The translations under genes were made by a program, and so were the position numbers. A stretch of 64,000 nucleotides of DNA. It comes from Rhodobacter xanthinilyticus. GTDB lineage: Bacteria > Pseudomonadota > Alphaproteobacteria > Rhodobacterales > Rhodobacteraceae. This document shows positions 34,040 to 42,803 of the stretch, in pieces. The notes beneath the pieces were generated by a model, which ran no database searches, was not told the DNA's origin, and saw nothing but the letters and a program-made list of their open reading frames with translations. Location of the stretch: the NCBI RefSeq assembly GCF_001856665.1, contig NZ_CP017781.1, positions 1,955,501 to 2,019,500 on the forward strand, read 5' to 3'. The first letter of the stretch is position 1. Each line of letters begins with the position of its first letter.

Positions 34040-35092
34040 TCAGAACAGTATGTTGAAGAGATATCCAACGGCCAGAATCCCGGCCCCCACGACGCCGATG
34101 AAGACCGCGATCAGCCGCAGGCTGAGCACCTGACGCAGGATGATCATCTCGGGCAGGCTCAGCGCGATCACGCTCATCATGAAGGCCAGAACCGTGCCGA
34201 GCGCCGCGCCCTTGCCCAGGAGCGCCTCGACGATCGGGATCACCCCCGCGGCATTCGTGTACATCGGGATCCCGAGCGCGACCGCCGCCGGCACGCTCCA
34301 CCACGCCTCGGCGCCCATGATCCGCACCATCAGCCCCTCGGGCACATAGCCGTGGATCAGCGCGCCCATCGCGATGCCGAGGATCACCCAGATCCAGACG
34401 CGGCCGAAGATCTCGCCAAGTGCCGTGAGCCCGGCGCGGTAGCGCGCCACGAGCGGCATCGCCGCGACCTCGGCCTCGGCGGGCGCGGTGGCGAGGAGAT
34501 CGCGCACCCAGGGCTGCAACCAGCCCTCGAGCCCGAGCCGCCCGATCACCCAGCCCGCGACCATCGCAAGCCCGAGCCCGAAGCCGAAATAGACCGCCGC
34601 CACCTGCCAGCCGACGAGGCCAAAGAGCAGCACCAGCGCCACCTCATTGACCATCGGCGCCGCGATCAGGAAGGAGAAGGTCACGCCCAGCGGCACCCCG
34701 GCCGAGACGAGCCCGATGAAGAGCGGCACCGCCGAGCAGGAGCAAAACGGCGTCACCACGCCCAACAGCGCGGCAAGGACATTGCCCACCCCCGCGCGCC
34801 GCCCCGCCAGCAGCGCGCGCGTGCGCTCGGGCGCGAAGAAGCTGCGCAGCACGCCCATCGCAAAGACGATGAGCCCAAGCAGCATCAGAACCTTCGGCAC
34901 GTCATAGAAGAAGAAGGCGAGCGCCGAACCGGCGGGGCTTGCCGGGTCGAGCGGCGTCAGGCGGACGAGCGCGGCCGAAAGCGCGGGGAGCTCGCGATAG
35001 AGCGCGACCCAGCCCACAAGGCCGGCCGCGAGCGCGAGGCTCCACAGCCAGGGGTTTTCGCGGGGTGGATTTTCATGGGAAATCAAGCTCAT
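34040..35092 (-). CDS. ArsP/YraQ family permease (organoarsenical or metalloid efflux)
   Basis: The 350-residue membrane protein has eight or more helices and the family motif VVTPFCSCSAVPLFIG (Cys at 117 and 119), plus FSFLIAAPMVNEVALVLLFGLVG and GIPMYTNAAGVIPIVEALLGKGAALGTVLAFMM. The ArsP branch exports trivalent organoarsenicals such as methylarsenite using these cysteines. Being coupled by ATGA to an ArsR repressor supports an arsenic role; export of another thiophilic compound remains possible. Confidence 0.85.
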   Translation of the reverse strand: MSLISHENPPRENPWLWSLALAAGLVGWVALYRELPALSAALVRLTPLDPASPAGSALAFFFYDVPKVLMLLGLIVFAMGVLRSFFAPERTRALLAGRRAGVGNVLAALLGVVTPFCSCSAVPLFIGLVSAGVPLGVTFSFLIAAPMVNEVALVLLFGLVGWQVAAVYFGFGLGLAMVAGWVIGRLGLEGWLQPWVRDLLATAPAEAEVAAMPLVARYRAGLTALGEIFGRVWIWVILGIAMGALIHGYVPEGLMVRIMGAEAWWSVPAAVALGIPMYTNAAGVIPIVEALLGKGAALGTVLAFMMSVIALSLPEMIILRQVLSLRLIAVFIGVVGAGILAVGYLFNILF

Positions 35093-35409
35093 GCGAGGGC
35101 CTCCTCATGGTTCGCCGCCGCCAGAACCGCCTCGAGGATCGCGCGCGCGGGCAGCGCGAGATCGGGGTTCAGCCGGTAGCGCACCCATTGCGCATCGCGC
35201 CGGTCGATGACGAGGCCGGCGGCCTTGAGCACCTGCATGTGGCGCGACATCCGGCTTTGCGTGGCCCCGAGCCGCGCCATCAGCTCGCACACGCAATGCT
35301 CGCCGCCATCGGCCAGAAGCCGCAGCGCGCCGAGGCGGGTCGGTTCGGCAAGGGCGGTGAGCAGATCAAGCGGCAAGGTGCGGCCTCGCGCATATGCGGT
35401 CAGGCGCAT
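35089..35409 (-). CDS. arsR: ArsR family repressor with arsenite-binding cysteine motif
   Basis: A 106-residue winged-helix repressor with the metalloid site EHCVCELMARLG followed by recognition helix QSRMSRHMQVLKAAGL. Paired Cys-X-Cys in this helix binds As(III) in ArsR proteins and releases DNA. It starts the permease/thiol-protein/rhodanese operon and is divergent from the ArsR-ArsC fusion gene. The ATG at 35409 is chosen for the usual length; an upstream in-frame start would add 17 residues. Confidence 0.9.
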   Translation of the reverse strand: MRLTAYARGRTLPLDLLTALAEPTRLGALRLLADGGEHCVCELMARLGATQSRMSRHMQVLKAAGLVIDRRDAQWVRYRLNPDLALPARAILEAVLAAANHEEALA

Positions 35410-35513
35410 GTTCTGCCCGGGCGCGAGTCGGTGCAAGCGCGCCCTGCCCCCCGTGACCACGCGCCGCAGCCCTGTCGAAAAGCCGTTACAAAACCTTCAT
35501 TGGCCGGCGCGCC

Positions 35514-35534
35514 GAATTTTGAGTATTCCAGAAT
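35514..35534. promoter_or_regulatory. candidate ArsR operator and promoter of the arsR-arsC fusion gene
   Basis: An AT-rich patch in a GC-rich setting, GAATTTTGAGTATTC then GAATC, sits directly before the ATG at 35536. TATTCC (35524-35529) with TTGGCC 18 bases upstream could be the -10 and -35. That would place transcription start at or near the ATG, and no ribosome site is visible, so the message may be leaderless. Confidence 0.35.
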
Positions 35535-35535
35535 C

Positions 35536-36324
35536 ATGGAACTCAATGACGCCATAAAACCCCTCGCCGCGCTGGCCCATCCGGGCCGGCTTGCGCTCTT
35601 TCGGATGCTCTTGCGCCTCGCGCCGCAGGGCGGGCGCCCGCGCGAGATGGCGCTGGCGATGGGGCTGCCGCACAACACGCTCTCGCATCATCTGGCCGAT
35701 CTCGAGGCCGCCGGGCTGATCTCCCATGCCCGGGTCGGGCGCGGCCGGCTCTACCGGGTCGAGCCCGCGCGGGTGGCCGAGCTCTTTGACTATCTCAGCC
35801 TCGATTGCGCGCGCGGGCGCGCGGGCCTCGCCCCCGCCGCGCCGCCCGCGCGCGCGCCGCGGGTGGTCTATTTCCTCTGCTCGGGCAATTCGGCGCGCTC
35901 GATCTTGGCCGAGGCGCTGATGGCGGCGCGGGCGCCGGGGATGGCGGCCTATTCGGCGGGCACGCGGCCGGCGCGCGCGGTGCATCCGCTGGCGCTGGCC
36001 GAGCTCGCCGCGCGGGGCCTTGCGGCCCCCGGCCACCGCCCGCAAGGCCTCACCGCGCTCGCCAAGGCGCCGCCCCCCGATCTCGTGCTCACGCTCTGCG
36101 ATCAGGCCGCTTTCGAGGAGTGCCCGCAATGGCCCGGCGCGCCGCTGGCCGCGCATTGGGGCCTGCCCGACCCCGTGCGCGCGGCCAGCCCGGAGGCCTT
36201 TTCGCAAGCCTTTTCAACGCTCAACGCGCGGATCACCGCGCTTTCCACCCTCCCCCCCGATCTCGACCGCGCGGGCCTTCAGGCCGCGCTCGACCGGATC
36301 GGCCTTGACCAGATGGAGTGCTGA
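35536..36324 (+). CDS. ArsR-ArsC fusion: winged-helix repressor joined to low-molecular-weight phosphatase-type arsenate reductase
   Basis: This 262-residue protein has two parts. Residues 1-100 are an ArsR-like winged helix (PHNTLSHHLADLEAAGLI), without the CXC metalloid site of the divergent ArsR but with a Cys in YLSLDC. Residues about 115-262 are a low-molecular-weight phosphatase fold with the active loop FLCSGNSARS (C-X5-R) and a late DPV aspartate loop, as in thioredoxin-coupled ArsC and related proteins. It opens the gap-arsJ operon. One base separates its stop from the GAPDH ATG. Confidence 0.85.
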   Translation: MELNDAIKPLAALAHPGRLALFRMLLRLAPQGGRPREMALAMGLPHNTLSHHLADLEAAGLISHARVGRGRLYRVEPARVAELFDYLSLDCARGRAGLAPAAPPARAPRVVYFLCSGNSARSILAEALMAARAPGMAAYSAGTRPARAVHPLALAELAARGLAAPGHRPQGLTALAKAPPPDLVLTLCDQAAFEECPQWPGAPLAAHWGLPDPVRAASPEAFSQAFSTLNARITALSTLPPDLDRAGLQAALDRIGLDQMEC

Positions 36325-36325
36325 C

Positions 36326-37333
36326 ATGACCCGCATCGCGCTGAACGGCCTTGGCCGGATGGGCAAACTCGCCCTGCGCCGCCTCTTCAACCTCGGCCTC
36401 GGCGGCCATATCGTGCTGATCAACGAACCCGCGGGCACGCCCGAACAGCTCGCGCTCCTGATGGAATTCGACAGCGCGCAGGGCCGCTGGCAGAGCGTCG
36501 GCCATGGCCCCGGCGCGCTCACCCTCGGCGGGCGCGAGATCGCGCTGACCCAGGCCCGCACGATCGAGGATCTGCCGCTCGCCGCGATGGGGGTCGATCT
36601 GGTGATCGACTGCACCGGCGTCTTCAAGACGCCCGAGAAGATCGCCCCCTATTTCGCGGCGGGCGTCGCGCGGGTCGTCGTCTCGGCGCCGGTCAAGGGC
36701 GAGGGCGTCGCCAATCTCGTCTATGGCGTGAACCACGCCAGCTATGACCCCGACCGCCACCCGATCGTGACCGCGGCGAGCTGCACGACGAACTGCCTCG
36801 CGCCGATGGTCAAGGTGGTGCTCGAGAGCTTCGGGATCCGTCATGCCTCCTTCACCACGATCCATGACGTGACCAACACCCAGACGATCATCGACCGCCC
36901 CGCCAAGGACATGCGCCGCGCGCGCTCGGCCTTGATGAACCTGATCCCGACGACGACGGGCTCGGCCAGCGCGATCACCCAGATCTTCCCCGAGCTCACC
37001 GGGCGGATCGCGGGCCATGCGGTGCGGGTGCCGCTCGTGAATGCCTCGCTCACCGATGCGACCTTCGAGCTGGCGCGCGAGACCACGGTGGCGGAGGCGA
37101 ATGCCGCGCTCAAGGCCGCGGCCGAGGGGCCGCTCGCGGGGATCCTGGGCTATGAGACGCGCCCGCTGGTCTCCTGCGATTATCTGGGCGATGCGCGCTC
37201 GGGCGTGATCGACGCGGGCGCGACGCTCGTCACCGCGGGCACCCAGCTCAAGCTCTACGCCTGGTATGACAATGAATGGGGCTATGCCTGCCGGCTCGTC
37301 GATGTGGCGCGGCTGGTCGGGGGGCTCGCGTGA
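36326..37333 (+). CDS. glyceraldehyde-3-phosphate dehydrogenase of the ArsJ arsenate-export module
   Basis: A 335-residue GAPDH with the NAD fold GLGRMGKLALRR, catalytic Cys in ASCTTNCLAPM (about residue 153) and the WYDNEWGYACRLVD end. Next to arsJ, such GAPDHs make 1-arseno-3-phosphoglycerate from glyceraldehyde 3-phosphate and arsenate, which ArsJ then exports. This link is established for the Pseudomonas pair; here it is inferred from gene order. It overlaps arsJ by GTGA. It is not flanked by glycolytic genes. Confidence 0.92.
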   Translation: MTRIALNGLGRMGKLALRRLFNLGLGGHIVLINEPAGTPEQLALLMEFDSAQGRWQSVGHGPGALTLGGREIALTQARTIEDLPLAAMGVDLVIDCTGVFKTPEKIAPYFAAGVARVVVSAPVKGEGVANLVYGVNHASYDPDRHPIVTAASCTTNCLAPMVKVVLESFGIRHASFTTIHDVTNTQTIIDRPAKDMRRARSALMNLIPTTTGSASAITQIFPELTGRIAGHAVRVPLVNASLTDATFELARETTVAEANAALKAAAEGPLAGILGYETRPLVSCDYLGDARSGVIDAGATLVTAGTQLKLYAWYDNEWGYACRLVDVARLVGGLA

Positions 37334-38589
37334 GCGGGCCGTTGCGCGCCTATGGGGCGGTGACGGCGGCTTATTGGGGCTTCATGCTGACCGATGGCGC
37401 GCTCCGGATGCTGGTTTTGTTGCATTTCAACGGCTTGGGCTTCTCGGCGCTGACGCTCGCGTGGCTCTTTCTGCTCTATGAAATCGCCGGGGTGGTGACC
37501 AATCTCGCCGCGGGCTGGATCGCGGCGCGCTTTGGGCTCGCGAGCACGCTTTACGGCGGGCTCGCGCTCCAGATCCTCGCGCTCGGCGCGCTGGCGCAGC
37601 TCGATCCGGCCTGGGGGGTGGGCGCCTCGGTCGTCTTCGTGATGGTCGTGCAGGGGCTCTCGGGCGTGGCCAAGGATCTCGCCAAGATGTCGGCGAAATC
37701 GGCGGTGAAGCTCCTGGCGCCGGCGGCCGAGGGGGCGCTCTTCCGGCTCGTCGCGGCGCTCACCGGCTCGAAGAACGCGGTCAAGGGGCTCGGGTTTTTC
37801 CTCGGCGCGGCGCTGCTCGGGCTGATCGGCTTCCGGCCCGCGCTCTGGGTCATGGCGGCGGGGCTGGCGCTCATTCTCGGCGCGATCGTGGCGTTTTTGC
37901 CGCCCGGGCTGCCGGCGGGCAAGAAGGGGGCGAAGGTCTCCGCCATTTTCTCGCGCGATGCGCGGGTGAACGGGCTGTCGCTGGCGCGGTTCTTTCTGTT
38001 CGGGGCGCGCGATACCTGGTTCGTGGTCGGTATCCCGATCTATTTCAGCGCGCTGTTTGACGATGGCACGCCGGAGGGCGGGCGCGCGGCCTTCTTCCTC
38101 GTCGGCGGGTTCATGGCGCTGTGGATCATCGGCTATGGCGCGGTGCAGGCCTTCGCGCCGCGCCTCCTTGGCGCCGCGCGCCGCTCGGAGGCCGATCTCG
38201 AGGGCGCCGCGCGGCACTGGGCGGGCGCGCTCGTGCCGATCCCTCTGGCGCTCGCGCTCGCGGTGGCGCTCGCCCCCGCCCCGGCGCCCTGGCTCACCGC
38301 CACGCTCATTGCGGGGCTCTTGCTCTTCGGCGCGGTCTTCGCGGTCAATTCCTCGCTCCACAGCTATCTGATCCTCGCTTTCGCGGGGGCCGAGCGGGTG
38401 AGCCTCGATGTGGGGTTTTACTACATGGCCAATGCCGCGGGGCGGCTTGCGGGCACGGCGCTCTCGGGGCTGAGCTATCAGCTCGGCGGCCTGCCGGCTT
38501 GCCTCGCCACGGCGGGGGCGATGGCGGCGGCGAGCTGGCTCGCCGCGCGCCGGCTGGGGCGGATCCCCCGCCCCGAGGGGGCTCAGTAG
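37330..38589 (+). CDS. arsJ: organoarsenical (1-arseno-3-phosphoglycerate) efflux MFS transporter ArsJ
   Basis: The 419-residue major facilitator protein has about twelve helices and the ArsJ features AAYWGFMLTDGALRMLVLLHF at the start, VVQGLSGVAKDLAKMSAKSAVKLLAP and SKNAVKGLGFFLGAALLG. It exports the unstable arseno-sugar phosphate made by the preceding GAPDH, giving arsenate resistance. The start is GTG at 37330, overlapping the GAPDH stop. The last seven bases overlap the convergent dioxygenase gene. Confidence 0.92.
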   Translation: MSGPLRAYGAVTAAYWGFMLTDGALRMLVLLHFNGLGFSALTLAWLFLLYEIAGVVTNLAAGWIAARFGLASTLYGGLALQILALGALAQLDPAWGVGASVVFVMVVQGLSGVAKDLAKMSAKSAVKLLAPAAEGALFRLVAALTGSKNAVKGLGFFLGAALLGLIGFRPALWVMAAGLALILGAIVAFLPPGLPAGKKGAKVSAIFSRDARVNGLSLARFFLFGARDTWFVVGIPIYFSALFDDGTPEGGRAAFFLVGGFMALWIIGYGAVQAFAPRLLGAARRSEADLEGAARHWAGALVPIPLALALAVALAPAPAPWLTATLIAGLLLFGAVFAVNSSLHSYLILAFAGAERVSLDVGFYYMANAAGRLAGTALSGLSYQLGGLPACLATAGAMAAASWLAARRLGRIPRPEGAQ

Positions 38590-39398
38590 AACACGAAGCT
38601 GCGCATCGAGACCGAGGCGATATCGATCGAGTCATTCATGAAGAGAAGCTCGTCGCCCGCCTCGGCCGCCCCCGCCACGGTGAGCGCCGGCAGATAGTGA
38701 TCGGGCGTCGGATGGGCGAGATCAAAGAGCGCTCCCATCCCGCGCCGGTCGGCCAAGGCCTTGAAATCACGCGCCTCGAGCCGCTCGGCAAAGCCCTGAT
38801 CGAACTCGATCGCCCAATCCCAGGGGCTCCCCGCCCGCATCCGGCGCAGGTTGTGCACGACATTGCCCGAGCCGAGGATCAAGATCCCCCGCCGACGCAG
38901 ATCCTTGATCGCGGCGCCGATCTCGAGCTGCCAGTCGAGATCGCGCGACATGTCGATCGAGAGCTGGAAGACCGGCACATCGGCCTCGGGGAAGAGCCAT
39001 TTCAGCACCGACCAGGCGCCGTGATCGAGGCCCCAGCGGTCATCGCCCTCGGCATGGTGCGAGGCGAGGATCGTCTCGACCTCGCGGGCGATGTCGGGCG
39101 CGCCCGGGGCGGGGTATTGCTGCTCGTAAAGCGCCTCGGGGAAGCCGTAGAAATCATGGATCGTGCGCGGCAGGCGCGAGACATCGACGAGCGTGGTGCC
39201 GCGGCTCATCCAATGCGCCGAGACGACGAGGATCGCCTGCGGGCGCGGCAGCGCGCGGCCGAGCGCGGCCCAATTGCGGGCGTAATCGGTCTCGACGATG
39301 GCGTTCATCGGGCTGCCATGGCCGAGGAAGACGAGCGGCATCCGCTCGGTGGTCTTGAAGCGGTCGCGCAGGCTTTGCAGGGCGGAAGCGAGGCTCAT
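38583..39398 (-). CDS. ygiD: extradiol ring-cleavage dioxygenase, YgiD (4,5-DOPA dioxygenase) type
   Basis: A 271-residue member of the LigB superfamily with metal and catalytic histidines in FLGHGSPMNA, SAHWMSRGTTL, GLDHGAWSVL and SGNVVHNLR, and the late HPTPDHYLPAL. E. coli YgiD opens the DOPA ring; the physiological substrate is uncertain. AAAGGAA lies before the ATG at 39398. No obvious link to the ars locus beyond convergence. Confidence 0.9.
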   Translation of the reverse strand: MSLASALQSLRDRFKTTERMPLVFLGHGSPMNAIVETDYARNWAALGRALPRPQAILVVSAHWMSRGTTLVDVSRLPRTIHDFYGFPEALYEQQYPAPGAPDIAREVETILASHHAEGDDRWGLDHGAWSVLKWLFPEADVPVFQLSIDMSRDLDWQLEIGAAIKDLRRRGILILGSGNVVHNLRRMRAGSPWDWAIEFDQGFAERLEARDFKALADRRGMGALFDLAHPTPDHYLPALTVAGAAEAGDELLFMNDSIDIASVSMRSFVFY

Positions 39399-39545
39399 GA
39401 TCGTTCCTTTCAGACGGGCGACGAGGCGCCCAAAGAGGGGACCCGGTGCGGCACGCTGGCCGCGGGGCATGGGAGAGATATGGCCCAGCCCGTTTCAGAA
39501 TGAAACAGCGCTACTCGCGAATGACTTTCCCCGATTTGTTCGCAA

Positions 39546-40451
39546 TCACGCCTCGACCAGCCGCGCCTCGATCAGCTTGACCATCACCCACAGCGCGTTG
39601 TTGGCCGGCGCCGGGAGCCCCAAGGCGGCCGCGCGGCGCACGATCTCGCCGTTGAGATAATCGATCTCGCTCGGGCGCCCGCGCATAAGGTCCTGCGCGG
39701 TCGAGGAAAACTGCCCCTCCATCTGCACCGCGACCGCGTGGATCACCTCCCAGAGCGTCTCGGGCAGAACGATCCCCTCGGCGGCCGCCACCGCCACGCA
39801 TTCGCCCATCACATCGCGCATCAACTGCTCGACCCCGGGCTGCGGCCAGATCCGCCCATAGGGCAGCCGCGCCACCGCCGAGATCGCGTTGAAGGCGCAG
39901 TTGACGGTGAATTTCGTCCACATGACCACCGCCGCCTCGGCCGAGACCTCGACCGCGACCCCCGCCGCCGCGAGCCGCGCCGCCGCCGCCTCGGCGCCCG
40001 GCGCCTGCGCCAGGATCAGCTCGCCCCGGCCGTTGTGGCGCATATGCCCCGGCCCCGCCATTTCCGCCGCCACATAGACCACCACCGGCACCACCGGCCG
40101 CCCGAGCACCGCCGAAAGCCGCTCGGCATTGCTGACCCCGTTTTGCAAGCTCAGCACGACCGCGCCGGGCGCCAGATGCGGCGCGATCGCGCGCCCCGCC
40201 GCCTCGGTATCGCCCGATTTGACCGCGAAGAGCACCAGATCCGCCCCCGCCACCGCGCCCGGGTCCAGGCTCGCCTCAAGCGCGACCGCGTGCGTCTCAC
40301 CGCCCGTCTCGAAGATCAGCCCGCGCGCCGCCACCGCCTCGACCAGCGCCGGCCGCCCGATCAGCGTGACCGCCTCGCCCGCCTGCGCAAGTTTCGCCCC
40401 GTAATAGCAGCCGACCGCCCCCGCGCCCATCACCGCAACCTTGCCCGCCAT
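39546..40451 (-). CDS. ketopantoate reductase family protein (ApbA/PanE-like)
   Basis: The 301-residue protein has the NADP motif MGAGAVGCYYGAKLAQAG at residues 8-25, the VKSGDTEAAG segment with the family's Lys, and the C-terminal helical domain (MWTKFTVNCAFNAISAV, SSTAQDLMRGRPSEIDYLNG). It reduces 2-oxo acids; PanE makes pantoate for coenzyme A, but paralogues with other substrates are common, so the family name is safer. Confidence 0.87.
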   Translation of the reverse strand: MAGKVAVMGAGAVGCYYGAKLAQAGEAVTLIGRPALVEAVAARGLIFETGGETHAVALEASLDPGAVAGADLVLFAVKSGDTEAAGRAIAPHLAPGAVVLSLQNGVSNAERLSAVLGRPVVPVVVYVAAEMAGPGHMRHNGRGELILAQAPGAEAAAARLAAAGVAVEVSAEAAVVMWTKFTVNCAFNAISAVARLPYGRIWPQPGVEQLMRDVMGECVAVAAAEGIVLPETLWEVIHAVAVQMEGQFSSTAQDLMRGRPSEIDYLNGEIVRRAAALGLPAPANNALWVMVKLIEARLVEA

Positions 40452-40552
40452 CGCGCCCTCCTGTGTCTGGGCGGAAATCTAGCCGCCCCGCCCCGCCCCC
40501 GCCAGCCCGGCGCCGCGACAAAACGCCCGGGCCGAAAATTGTGAAGGGCATT

Positions 40553-40571
40553 CTTGACTATTTCAGTTGAA
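40553..40571 (+). promoter_or_regulatory. candidate iron-responsive motif upstream of feoA
   Basis: CTTGACTATTTCAGTTGAA lies 73 bases before the feoA ATG. It shares the core CTTGAC-N2-TTTC-N2-T with a motif upstream of the isc/suf operon (62551-62569, opposite strand). TTGACT may also be a -35 element. Iron control is inferred, not shown. Confidence 0.4.
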
Positions 40572-40643
40572 GCGCCGCGCGAAAGGGTGCAGTTTGCCCG
40601 CAATTTCCGAGCGCTTTACTCGGAAACCGCAAGCGAGGATGCC

Positions 40644-40925
40644 ATGCGAACCGACCAAACTGCGCCCCAAACCTGTGCCCTGAGCCTCGCCGAGGCGCGC
40701 AAGGGCTTTCGCGGGCGGCTGGTGAGCCTTCTGCCGCTCAAGGCGATGGGCCGGCTCGACCCGGAGGAACTCGAGCGGCGGCTGATCGAGCTCGGCTTCA
40801 TCGAGGGCGTCGAGCTCGAGGTGCTCCATGAGGCGCCCTTTGGCGGCGACCCGATCGCGGTGCGGGTGGGCTCGGCCACGGTGGCCCTGCGCCGCCGCGA
40901 TGCCATGGCAATTCTGGCGGAATAA
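40644..40925 (+). CDS. feoA: ferrous iron transport protein A
   Basis: A 93-residue protein whose core (about 30-93) is the SH3-like FeoA domain: RRLIELGFIEGVELEVLHEAPFGGDPIAVRVGSATVALRRRDA. It is the small cytoplasmic partner of FeoB. GAGG precedes the ATG; a TTG 30 codons upstream is in frame but overlaps the promoter motif. feoB begins 2 bases after the stop. Confidence 0.9.
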   Translation: MRTDQTAPQTCALSLAEARKGFRGRLVSLLPLKAMGRLDPEELERRLIELGFIEGVELEVLHEAPFGGDPIAVRVGSATVALRRRDAMAILAE

Positions 40926-40927
40926 CA

Positions 40928-42799
40928 ATGGCTTCCAAGGATGCGGCGGCGGAGCTCCAGATCGCTCTGGTGGGGGCGCCGAACTGCGGCAAGACCTCGC
41001 TGTTCAACGCGCTGACCGGCGCGAACCAGCGGGTGGGCAATTATTCGGGCGTCACGGTCGAGCGCAAGATCGGCCGCACCCGCACGCCGGCGGGCTTTGC
41101 GCTCGCGGTGATCGACCTGCCCGGCACCCATAGCCTGCGCGCGCGCTCGCCCGATGAGGCGGTCACCCGCGAGGTGGTGCTCGGCCAGCGCGCCGATACC
41201 GCCCCGCCCGATCTGATCGTGATGGTGGCCGATGCGACCAACCTGCGCGGCGCGCTGCGCCTCGTGCAGGAGCTCAAAGCGACCGGCCGGCCGATCCTTT
41301 TCGTGCTCAACATGATCGACATCGCCCGCCACCGCGGCATCCGGATCGACGAGGCGCGGCTTGCGGCCGAGCTCGGCCTGCCGGTCGTGGCCTCGACGGC
41401 GGTGCGCCGGGGCGGGATGGAGGCGCTCTGGACGCGGCTCGACGAGATGATCGGCGCGGGGCTGCCGGCGCCGCGCCCGGGCGCCTGGGCCGAGCCGAGC
41501 GCGACGAGCTTGCGCGCGTTGCAGCGCGAGGCCGACCGGGTGCTCGCCGCCGCCGTCACCGCGCCGCCGCGCCCGCGCACCCTGACCGGGCGGGTCGATG
41601 GCTGGCTCCTGCACCCGGTCTTCGGGCCGATCTTCCTGCTCGCGCTGCTCTTTGCGATGTTCCAGGCGGTCTTTGCCGGCGCCGCGCCCGCGATGGAGCT
41701 GATCGACGCGGGCTTTGGCCTCGCGGGGGAGCTCGTCACGCGGGTCGTGCCCGACGGGCTGTTGCGCTCCTTCCTCGTCGACGGGATCATCGGCGGCGTC
41801 GGCTCGGTGATCATCTTCCTGCCGCAGATCCTGATCCTGTTCCTGTTCATCCTGCTCCTCGAAGACCTCGGCTACATGGCGCGCGCGGCCTTCCTGATGG
41901 ACCGGATCATGGGCGCGGCGGGGCTGCACGGGCGCGCCTTCATCCCGCTTCTGTCGAGCTTTGCCTGCGCGATCCCGGGGATCATGGCGGCGCGGGTGAT
42001 CGGCGACCGGCGCGACCGGCTCACCACGATCCTGATCGCGCCGCTGATGACCTGTTCGGCGCGGATCCCGGTCTATACGCTGATCATCTCGGCCTTCGTG
42101 CCGCAAAAGACGGTGCTCGGCGGGCTCGGGCTGCAAGGCCTTGTGATGTTTGGCCTTTACGCCGCGGGGATCATCAGCGCGCTCGGCGTCTCGCTCGCCG
42201 CGCGGCTCTTGTTCCGGCGCCACGAGGCCGCAGCGCCGCTGATGCTCGACCTGCCCGATTACAAGCTGCCGCGGCTGAAGGGGGTGGCGCTCGGGCTGTG
42301 GCAACGCGCCTGGGCCTTCCTGCGCCGCGCGGGCACGACGATTTTCCTCGCGATGGTGGTGATCTGGCTGCTCGCGACCTTCCCGCTGCCGCCCGAGGGC
42401 CATACCGGCCCCGCGATCGAGACGAGCTTTGCCGCGCAGATCGGCCATCTCGCCGCGCCGCTCCTCGCGCCGATCGGCTTCAACTGGCAGATCGCGGTGG
42501 CGCTGGTGCCGGGCATGGCCGCGCGCGAGATCGCGGTGGCGGCGCTGGCCACGGTCTACGCGGTCGCGGGCACCGAAGCCTCGGTCGCGATGGCGCTCTC
42601 GTCACAGTGGAGCCTCGCCACCGCGCTCGCCTTCCTCGCCTGGTATGTCTTCGCGCCGCAATGCATCTCGACGCTCGCGGTGATCAAACGCGAGACCGGC
42701 GGGGCGCGCTGGATGTGGGTGGCGCTTGGCTACATGTTCGCGCTGGCCTATCTCGCGGCCTTCCTCACCTATCACATCGCGCGCGCCTTCGGGGCATGA
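40928..42799 (+). CDS. feoB: ferrous iron transporter FeoB
   Basis: The 623-residue protein has an N-terminal G domain (G1 GAPNCGKTSL at about 16-25, G2 YSGVTVE, G3 DLPGTH, G4 NMID) and a membrane domain with the gate segments FLPQILILFLFILLLEDLGYMARAAF and PLMTCSARIPVYTLI. It imports Fe(II) across the inner membrane. It is shorter than E. coli FeoB in its soluble helical and C-terminal parts, which is common in this group. No feoC follows. Confidence 0.94.
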   Translation: MASKDAAAELQIALVGAPNCGKTSLFNALTGANQRVGNYSGVTVERKIGRTRTPAGFALAVIDLPGTHSLRARSPDEAVTREVVLGQRADTAPPDLIVMVADATNLRGALRLVQELKATGRPILFVLNMIDIARHRGIRIDEARLAAELGLPVVASTAVRRGGMEALWTRLDEMIGAGLPAPRPGAWAEPSATSLRALQREADRVLAAAVTAPPRPRTLTGRVDGWLLHPVFGPIFLLALLFAMFQAVFAGAAPAMELIDAGFGLAGELVTRVVPDGLLRSFLVDGIIGGVGSVIIFLPQILILFLFILLLEDLGYMARAAFLMDRIMGAAGLHGRAFIPLLSSFACAIPGIMAARVIGDRRDRLTTILIAPLMTCSARIPVYTLIISAFVPQKTVLGGLGLQGLVMFGLYAAGIISALGVSLAARLLFRRHEAAAPLMLDLPDYKLPRLKGVALGLWQRAWAFLRRAGTTIFLAMVVIWLLATFPLPPEGHTGPAIETSFAAQIGHLAAPLLAPIGFNWQIAVALVPGMAAREIAVAALATVYAVAGTEASVAMALSSQWSLATALAFLAWYVFAPQCISTLAVIKRETGGARWMWVALGYMFALAYLAAFLTYHIARAFGA

Positions 42800-42803
42800 G
42801 CCC

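Noticed and set aside
36326-37333. Glycolytic/Calvin-cycle GAPDH
   Set aside because: It is locked by overlap to arsJ and follows an ArsR-ArsC gene; no pgk, fba or cbb genes are nearby.
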